The position numbers and the translations under genes were made by a program. The notes beneath the pieces are model-generated. The model worked only from the letters and a program-made list of their open reading frames with translations, was not told where the DNA came from and ran no database searches. Of a DNA stretch of 64,000 nt, positions 58,285 through 64,000 are shown in pieces. Numbering within the stretch: the stretch's first letter is position 1; every line of letters starts with the position of its first letter. Origin of the DNA: Pseudomonas capsici (GTDB taxonomy: Bacteria; Pseudomonadota; Gammaproteobacteria; Pseudomonadales; Pseudomonadaceae); NCBI RefSeq assembly GCF_017165765.1, contig NZ_JAFGZD010000005.1, positions 310,001 through 374,000 on the forward strand. Reading direction: 5' to 3'.

Positions 58285-59703
58285 TCAGCCCTTCAGGAAG
58301 GCTTCCAGCGGTGCCGATTTGTCGCCATACGGTGCGCGCATTCGCAGATTTGCAGCGCCGTCTTCACTCTGGATGACGACAGGTTTGGCATGGGTAAAGC
58401 GTCTGAAACCATGGACGCCATGGTAAGCGCCGATACCCGATGCCCCTACGCCACCAAACGGCAGGGTATCGATGGACACATGGCTCATCACATCGTTGAC
58501 CACCAGAGCGCCTGAAGTGGTTTGGAGTGCAAAGGCGTGCTGTCGTTCGCTGTCATTGCCGAAGTAATAGGCAGCGAGCGGGCGCGGATTGGCATTGATG
58601 TAGGCCACTGGCTCGGTACGGTCGGTGTAGGTCTTGACCGGCAGCAGCGGGCCGAAAATCTCTTCCTGCATGATCTTCATGTCATCGTTCACATCCAGCA
58701 GCAGATGAGGCGCGATCTTGCGTGTCCTGACATCGAAGCCCGGTTCACCTTCCGGTGCCAGATTGACGATGGTTGCGCCTTTGCTGCGCGCATCATCGAT
58801 CAGGCCCACCAGGCGCTCGTAGTGACGCTGGCTGATGATGGACGTGTATTCCTGATTGCTCTGGATGGTCGGGAAACTGTTGGCGACGAAGTTCTTGCCA
58901 GAGGCGGTCAGCGCCTCGACCTGCGACTTCGGAATCATCATGTAGTCCGGTGACAGGCAGATCTGGCCGGCATTGAACGTCTTGATCGTCAGGGTACGTT
59001 CTATGGCCGTGCGGATATCGAAGTCCTCATCGACCACAACAGGCGACTTGCCGCCCAGCTCCAGGGTCACGGGGACGAGATTTTCAGCCGCTGCGCGCAT
59101 CACATGACGCCCAACCGTGGTGCTGCCGGTAAAGACCAGGTGATCGAAAGGCAGACCGCTGAACGATGCACCCAGCTCGGCATCACCCAAGACCACGGCC
59201 AGCTCCAGCGGATCGAAGTAGCCGGCGATCAGTTCGGCCAGCAATTCGGAGGTTCTGGGTGTCAATTCGGATGGCTTGAGCATGGCAGTATTGCCCGCTG
59301 CAAACACACCGGCCAGTGGGCCGAATGACAAGTTGATCGGGAAGTTCCATGGGCTGATAACGCCTACAACGCCCAGAGGCTGTTGCTGAATCCAGGCCTG
59401 CATGCCTGGCCCCGGAGCGGCAACCTGTTCAGGTTTCATCCACTCGGCCACATGCTCGGCAGAGTGCTGGAGCATTTTTACCGTCATGACGGTATCTGCC
59501 ATCAGGGACTGGTAGAAGCTGCGATTACCGAAGTCGGCATTGATGGCCTTGCCAATGGCTTCATGATTGTCGCTGAGCAGTCTGGCACCGCGGATCAAGC
59601 GGTCCTGGCGCAGTTTCGCATCTGCAGGACCTGCCGCCGTGTGGGCGCGTTTCATGTTCAGCAGCAGGGCTTTCAATTCTTTGGTGTCTGGCTGGAAAGG
59701 CAT
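58285..59703 (-). CDS. Coniferyl-aldehyde-dehydrogenase-like enzyme
   Basis: A 472-residue aldehyde dehydrogenase of the CalB group: GVVGVISPWNFPINLSFGPL (active-site Asn), FTGSTTVGRHVMRAAAENLV, LELGGKSPVVVDEDFD and FNAGQICLSPDYMM (catalytic Cys). The C-terminus [20 protein letters not shown] is typical. It oxidises aromatic or aliphatic aldehydes with NAD+. AAGGAG precedes ATG 59703. Divergent from a LysR regulator (228-bp gap). The true substrate could be any hydrophobic aldehyde. Confidence 0.88.
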   Translation of the reverse strand: MPFQPDTKELKALLLNMKRAHTAAGPADAKLRQDRLIRGARLLSDNHEAIGKAINADFGNRSFYQSLMADTVMTVKMLQHSAEHVAEWMKPEQVAAPGPGMQAWIQQQPLGVVGVISPWNFPINLSFGPLAGVFAAGNTAMLKPSELTPRTSELLAELIAGYFDPLELAVVLGDAELGASFSGLPFDHLVFTGSTTVGRHVMRAAAENLVPVTLELGGKSPVVVDEDFDIRTAIERTLTIKTFNAGQICLSPDYMMIPKSQVEALTASGKNFVANSFPTIQSNQEYTSIISQRHYERLVGLIDDARSKGATIVNLAPEGEPGFDVRTRKIAPHLLLDVNDDMKIMQEEIFGPLLPVKTYTDRTEPVAYINANPRPLAAYYFGNDSERQHAFALQTTSGALVVNDVMSHVSIDTLPFGGVGASGIGAYHGVHGFRRFTHAKPVVIQSEDGAANLRMRAPYGDKSAPLEAFLKG

Positions 59704-59931
59704 GGTTTCTGCTCCTTGGCTACGGACGTTGTATGGATGACGTTGAACTGAACATGCAGATCGACCACTCAGGGACTATTTGATCTGGTATAAAAAATTG
59801 CTCAGTACCAGTCAGTCGTTTCGTCGTTCATGAGCGCTTTTCTCAAGAGATATGGCTATCTTAGAAACGCTCAGGCCTGATGTATAACAACGGCTTTTTT
59901 GCGCAGTCATAAAATTATTTATGGAATATGT

Positions 59932-60840
59932 ATGTCTCTTGTTCGTTTGAGGACCTTCATCGAGGTTTACCGGCAACGTTCGATCAGTGGTGCGGCGCGG
60001 ACCTTGAGCCTGACGCAGCCTGCGGTGTCGCAGCATATTTCCGGGCTTGAGGCGGCGATTGGCAGGAGTCTGTTCGAGCGTCAGTCGCGAGGTGTCGAGC
60101 CCACGTCCGCAGCAGACGAACTGGCAGCGGATATCGGCGACAAGCTGGACGCAGCCGAGGCTGCGCTGTCATCGGCCAGGGCGCGTTCGGTGGAGTTGGC
60201 CGGTGCGTTGCAGATCATCGGCCACGCCGACGTTCTGGCTGAAGTGGTTTCCAGGCAATTGCTGCCTTTGCTTGAGGTCGGTATCCGTATAAGGATGCAG
60301 AGCGGAGATCATGAGTCGATCATGCATATGTTGATCGAAGGCCACTGCGATCTCGGGATATCCGCTGCGCCACCCAACAATAAACGCCTGCGCAGCGAGT
60401 TGATGTTTGTCGATGATGTACTGGCGGTGGCTGCACCTTCGGTGGTTCAGCGTCTTGCAAGCGCAGAGGATTTCAGGGAGGCGTTGCTGGAGGAGCCAGT
60501 GCTTGCCTATAACCTGGATCTGCCGCTTATCGATGGCTGGCTGGACGTGAACAGGATCGATGCGCCGAAACTGATGCCGGCCATGGTGGGGCAGGATTTG
60601 CGCACCTTGTGCAACCTGCTCAAGGAAGGGTTTGGCTGGAGCGCGTTGCCGGCTTATCTATGCAGGCCTTACATCGCTCGGGGAGAGTTGCAGGAAATAC
60701 CGGCCCCGATTGGTCCGTCCAGTCGCGAATATTATCTGTTGTGGATCCCCAGTGCCTTGCGTCAGCCGCGTGTAGCCCATGCTCGACAATCCCTGTTGTG
60801 GCGGTTGCGGGCCGATCGGCAAAGCGCCGGGGAAGAGTAA
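59932..60840 (+). CDS. LysR-family transcriptional regulator
   Basis: A 302-residue LysR regulator: LRTFIEVYRQRSISGAARTL, SLTQPAVSQHISGLEAAIGR and SLFERQSRGVEPT. It is divergent from the aldehyde dehydrogenase gene, the usual arrangement for regulator and target. The ATG at 59932 is the family start; an upstream in-frame codon at 59899 is unlikely. Effector unknown, possibly an aldehyde or its acid. Confidence 0.9.
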   Translation: MSLVRLRTFIEVYRQRSISGAARTLSLTQPAVSQHISGLEAAIGRSLFERQSRGVEPTSAADELAADIGDKLDAAEAALSSARARSVELAGALQIIGHADVLAEVVSRQLLPLLEVGIRIRMQSGDHESIMHMLIEGHCDLGISAAPPNNKRLRSELMFVDDVLAVAAPSVVQRLASAEDFREALLEEPVLAYNLDLPLIDGWLDVNRIDAPKLMPAMVGQDLRTLCNLLKEGFGWSALPAYLCRPYIARGELQEIPAPIGPSSREYYLLWIPSALRQPRVAHARQSLLWRLRADRQSAGEE

Positions 60841-60892
60841 GCTGACCGCTTGCGAGCATGTGCCCGGCGGCCAGCGTCTCAGGCGTTGGTGC

Positions 60893-62524
60893 TTACATCC
60901 GGAACTGCAACACCAGTTGATTCAGGCCCACAGCCAGTTGCGACAGTTCCGAGCTGGCAGCTGAAGTCTGATTGGCGCCTGTGGCGTTCTGAGTCGAGAG
61001 GTCGCGAATGCTGGTCAGGTTGCGATCCACTTCACGAGCCACCTGCGCCTGTTGCTCGGTGGCCGATGCGATGCTGGTGTTGCGCTCGTTGATCTGCACG
61101 ATGGCTGCCGTGATTTCCGCCAACGCATGGCCCGCCGCCTGGGCAACTTCTAGACTGGCGCGAGCCCGTTCGTTGCTCTGCCCCATGGCGCTTACGGCCT
61201 TGCTGGCACCGCCCTGGATGGACGAAATCATTTTTTCGATCTCGGCGGTCGACTGCTGGGTGCGATGAGCCAGTGCCCGGACTTCATCGGCAACCACCGC
61301 AAAACCACGACCGGCTTCACCGGCACGTGCCGCTTCGATGGCGGCGTTCAGAGCCAGCAGGTTGGTCTGGTCGGCGATGCCACGAATGACATCCAGAACC
61401 CCGCTGATGCTTTGTACTTCTACGGCCAGGCCGTCGATTTCGACAGCGGTGGTGCTCACCGACTCGTGCAGTTCGTTGATCGCACTGACGGTTTCGTTCA
61501 CGCGATTGCGGCCATTTTCTGCCGACTTGCTGGAGTCCTGTGCGGCAGTCGAGGCCAGTACTGCGTTGCGCGCGACCTCTTCGACCGCGGCGCTCATCTG
61601 ATTGATTGCGGTGGCTGCCTGATTGATTTCATCGTTCTGACGCTGAACGCCGCGCAGGGAATCTTCCGTCACGGCCGACAGCTCTTCAGAGGTGGAAGCC
61701 AGTTGATTGGAGGAATTACCCAGCTCGCTCAGCGTGCGTCGCAGGTTCTGCTGCATGATCGAGAGGGCTGCCAGCAGGCGCCCCGGCTCGTCCTGGCCGT
61801 CAATGACAATGGGTTTGCTGAGGTCATTGACCGAAATCTGTTCGGCCACCGCCAGTGCCTTGGCAATCGGAGCGGTCAGGCTGCGGGTAAAGAGACCGGC
61901 CAATGCCAGTGTGGCTGCGAGCGCAACCAGGATGGCAATGATCGTGACATTGCGAGCCTGGGCATAGGTGTTGTCGGCGGCCACATCGGACTCTGCGACC
62001 TTGAGATCGGACAGGCGTGAAATCTCGGCGATGTCCTTGGCCAGCAGATCGGCTGCCAGAGTCATTTCACCGTTCGACTGGGTCAGTGCGTTGATGACGT
62101 CCTCGCGCTTTTGCGCGACGGCTTCCAGATACCGTGAATGTACTGCCAGATAGCTGTTCAGGTTGCGGGACATGCTGTCGTAGGTCTTCTTGCCTGCATC
62201 TGTGACCAGCAGCGATTGCAGCTTGCGGACATCCGCTTCAAGGCTGCTGCGTGCCTGGGTGACACGTTGCTGCGCAGCATTCGTCGCGTTTGCATCCTGC
62301 GCCAGACGCAGGCCGCTGTTGCCAAGGCGGATGGTCAGAAGATCATTCTTGATCTGATCGACTGCCTGAACAGTGGGTAATACGTTGTCTTGCAGTGTTT
62401 CCCGGGACTCTTGCAAGTTGGTTGCCTGCATCAGTGAGAACAGCCCGAGTGCTGTAATCAGCAAGGCAAAAAAGCCAAAGCAGAGCAATGACCGTGGTGC
62501 GATGTTGAAATTTCTGAGAGTCAT
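60893..62524 (-). CDS. Methyl-accepting chemotaxis protein
   Basis: A 543-residue chemoreceptor: first membrane helix ([20 protein letters not shown]), a helical periplasmic four-helix-bundle ligand domain (residues ~35-185), second membrane helix ([20 protein letters not shown]), HAMP, and a cytoplasmic signalling domain with hairpin tip [20 protein letters not shown]. No C-terminal pentapeptide is visible. The ligand domain looks like the 4HB_MCP type. It signals to CheA. Ligand unknown; a single-gene unit convergent with the LysR gene. Confidence 0.93.
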   Translation of the reverse strand: MTLRNFNIAPRSLLCFGFFALLITALGLFSLMQATNLQESRETLQDNVLPTVQAVDQIKNDLLTIRLGNSGLRLAQDANATNAAQQRVTQARSSLEADVRKLQSLLVTDAGKKTYDSMSRNLNSYLAVHSRYLEAVAQKREDVINALTQSNGEMTLAADLLAKDIAEISRLSDLKVAESDVAADNTYAQARNVTIIAILVALAATLALAGLFTRSLTAPIAKALAVAEQISVNDLSKPIVIDGQDEPGRLLAALSIMQQNLRRTLSELGNSSNQLASTSEELSAVTEDSLRGVQRQNDEINQAATAINQMSAAVEEVARNAVLASTAAQDSSKSAENGRNRVNETVSAINELHESVSTTAVEIDGLAVEVQSISGVLDVIRGIADQTNLLALNAAIEAARAGEAGRGFAVVADEVRALAHRTQQSTAEIEKMISSIQGGASKAVSAMGQSNERARASLEVAQAAGHALAEITAAIVQINERNTSIASATEQQAQVAREVDRNLTSIRDLSTQNATGANQTSAASSELSQLAVGLNQLVLQFRM

Positions 62525-62742
62525 GGGAGGTGCCGTCGTTAGGGAGTTGACAGCCTGAAACTATCGACCTAGAGCGGTTCATCTTTAGAAAATGGGTGAA
62601 ATTGATCGATTGGACGTGGCAGGAAACATTCGTTGGCTGCGGTTATGATGGCGTTTTGGATAGCGCTGCGGGAAGTAATCAGGCATGGACAGAACGGCGC
62701 AAGGGCTCGTATTGACGACTTCAAATGCAGTGAGTGGCAGTG

Positions 62743-64000
62743 ATGAGTGATTGCTGGGCGGTTCTGGCTCTGCCTGACGATGCCGATGAGCGCAGTATCA
62801 AGCGCCAGTATGCGCGCCTGCTCAAAAGCAACCGGCCCGATGAGGATGCCGAAGCCTTTCAGCGCCTTCGGGATGCTTATGAGCAGGCTTTGCATATTGC
62901 TCGCTATCGGAATGAGAGCGACGACGATGAGGTTGTCGAGCTGTCCGTGCCAGCTCGGCACGATGCATCGCCTTCATGGCTGGCGCTTGTTGATCAAGCG
63001 ACTGTCGACAATCTGCATGAGGTGAGTCTTCAGGCCCGGACGATGGGGTGCATACAAGGCTTCGAGCTGGGATTATTGCAGCGTTGTCTTGCCGACCCCG
63101 AACGCGAGATCGAACTGACTCAGGCTGCGACTCTGCAGTTGAGCTGGCTGACGCCCAGGCAAGAAGTGCCTATGGATGGTGAGCAGTCTGCAAGACTGAC
63201 TCAGATCCTGCTCGACGCCCACCAGACGCAATTGCAGGCCCAACTCCAGGCTGGCGAGGAGGGGGCTTTTATCGATGCGTTGCAGGCGTTACGTCAACAA
63301 CCCTGGCTGGCTTCGCTGGAGCGCAGTGAGCATTTGCAGCGTTGGGTCATGATTCTGCTGCACAACACGGCAGGCTGGAGCGCGACCTTGTTCGAGCAGG
63401 TGTGCGACCTGTTTGGCTGGGATGTGAAGAAAGATCTGCATCCGGAGCCTGCGTTTATATGGCAGCGTTTGCTTGATCGTATTGAAAAGGATGATTTTGT
63501 CCGGCACCTGCAGCGTCTGCTCGGTAAACAACCGTTCAGTGCCGAGGGGCGAGCCGTGCATATGCTGCTGGGGCCTTATAGTCCTGCCGAGCGCAGGCGC
63601 ATGGCCAGGGTTGAAGATGGCAGCGTGCGTGCTATCTGCATGCGGCTGGTCGAGCAAATGACGCTGCGCTATCCCGGCGCTCTCGAAGCCTTTCCCGATG
63701 CCGATCTTGAAAGCTGGAATCGGGTGCATGAGCCTTTTTCCCAGGAGGCCATGCGCTGGTTAGGGTTGTCGGTAGTGTCGATTGCTCTGTTGTTCGGGCT
63801 TTCGCTGCATTTTCAGGCAAATAGGGATCTGGGTTTGTTGCTGGCCCAGTACGCCATTCAGTCTTCATTGGCCCTTGTCGTGTATTTCTGTGTGTGGCGT
63901 CCGGTCTGCGAAGTTGTCGATAGGCTGGATGAATGGCTGAGCGCCCGTCTTCTGCCTGATTCCCTCAGCGGCCCAACCGTGAACGCCAAAGTCTTGCGGC
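62743..64000 (+). CDS. J-domain-like membrane protein, partial
   Basis: A protein of at least 419 residues, open at the window end. It starts MSDCWAVLALPDDADERSIK with RQYARLLKSNRPDEDAEAFQ and RLRDAYEQALHIARYR, a J-domain-like fold in which the canonical HPD is replaced by RPD-E-D, so stimulation of DnaK ATPase is uncertain. Then a long helical region, and hydrophobic segments from about residue 340 (WLGLSVVSIALLFGLSLHFQ, LAQYAIQSSLALVVYFCVWR). The frame was read directly from the bases. Related proteins in Pseudomonas are annotated as J-domain or hypothetical. Confidence 0.75.
   Translation, partial: MSDCWAVLALPDDADERSIKRQYARLLKSNRPDEDAEAFQRLRDAYEQALHIARYRNESDDDEVVELSVPARHDASPSWLALVDQATVDNLHEVSLQARTMGCIQGFELGLLQRCLADPEREIELTQAATLQLSWLTPRQEVPMDGEQSARLTQILLDAHQTQLQAQLQAGEEGAFIDALQALRQQPWLASLERSEHLQRWVMILLHNTAGWSATLFEQVCDLFGWDVKKDLHPEPAFIWQRLLDRIEKDDFVRHLQRLLGKQPFSAEGRAVHMLLGPYSPAERRRMARVEDGSVRAICMRLVEQMTLRYPGALEAFPDADLESWNRVHEPFSQEAMRWLGLSVVSIALLFGLSLHFQANRDLGLLLAQYAIQSSLALVVYFCVWRPVCEVVDRLDEWLSARLLPDSLSGPTVNAKVLR

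Overview
The window looks like chromosomal DNA of a fluorescent Pseudomonas, most likely from the P. syringae/P. fluorescens side of the genus. The gene order acs, aotJQMOP, argR, aruCFGDB, aruE, alaS, lysC, rsmA, tRNA-Ser, tRNA-Arg, mgtE is the arrangement known from P. aeruginosa, and an AmrZ/AlgZ-type regulator, PhhAB and SfnG fit too. Naming and protein assignments rest on reading motifs by eye; no database search was run.

Left edge (1-3.9 kb): a truncated TauE/SafE permease, a DeoR regulator, an MFS permease and an inositol-monophosphatase-like enzyme. The block ends exactly at a 3' half of a tRNA-Lys gene (3846-3898), the scar expected where an integrative element sits in a tRNA. I therefore read the first 3.8 kb as one end of a genomic island, with the intact tRNA-Lys outside the window.

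3.9-16.3 kb: stress/envelope proteins (DUF4142, OBAP-like lipoprotein, FadL porin), then a signalling module with two paralogous membrane hybrid histidine kinases around a NarL-type response regulator, then an orphan XdhC between two paralogous LysR regulators, ArfB and an MFS pump. 16.3-25.1 kb: two small hypothetical proteins, phhAB (phenylalanine hydroxylase and its pterin dehydratase), a 1494-residue putative toxin with a deaminase-like C-terminus, and acetyl-CoA synthetase.

25.4-38.9 kb is a coherent arginine/ornithine uptake and catabolism locus, all on the + strand: the ABC transporter AotJQMP with AotO, the regulator ArgR, and the complete arginine succinyltransferase (AST) pathway AruCFGDBE, with a small uncharacterised protein between AruB and AruE. 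TGTCGC-N8-AA half-sites resembling ArgR operators lie before aotJ and aruC. 38.9-49.8 kb is core genome: an FMN-riboswitch-controlled orphan lumazine synthase, ltaE, alaS, lysC, rsmA, three tRNAs, mgtE, a polyamine-binding protein and amrZ.

49.8-64 kb: two small membrane proteins, tRNA-Arg(CCT) followed by a BRO-family antirepressor-like gene with a highly structured leader that looks like a C4-type antisense RNA system, then SfnG, four LysR regulators, a set of small-molecule and aldehyde detoxification enzymes (two VOC proteins, GST, DJ-1/PfpI, coniferyl-aldehyde-dehydrogenase-like), a chemoreceptor, and a J-domain-like membrane protein cut by the window end. The most unusual items are the putative deaminase toxin without a visible immunity gene, the C4-like leader of the BRO gene, the tRNA-Lys scar, and repeat DNA forming the 3' end of aruE.
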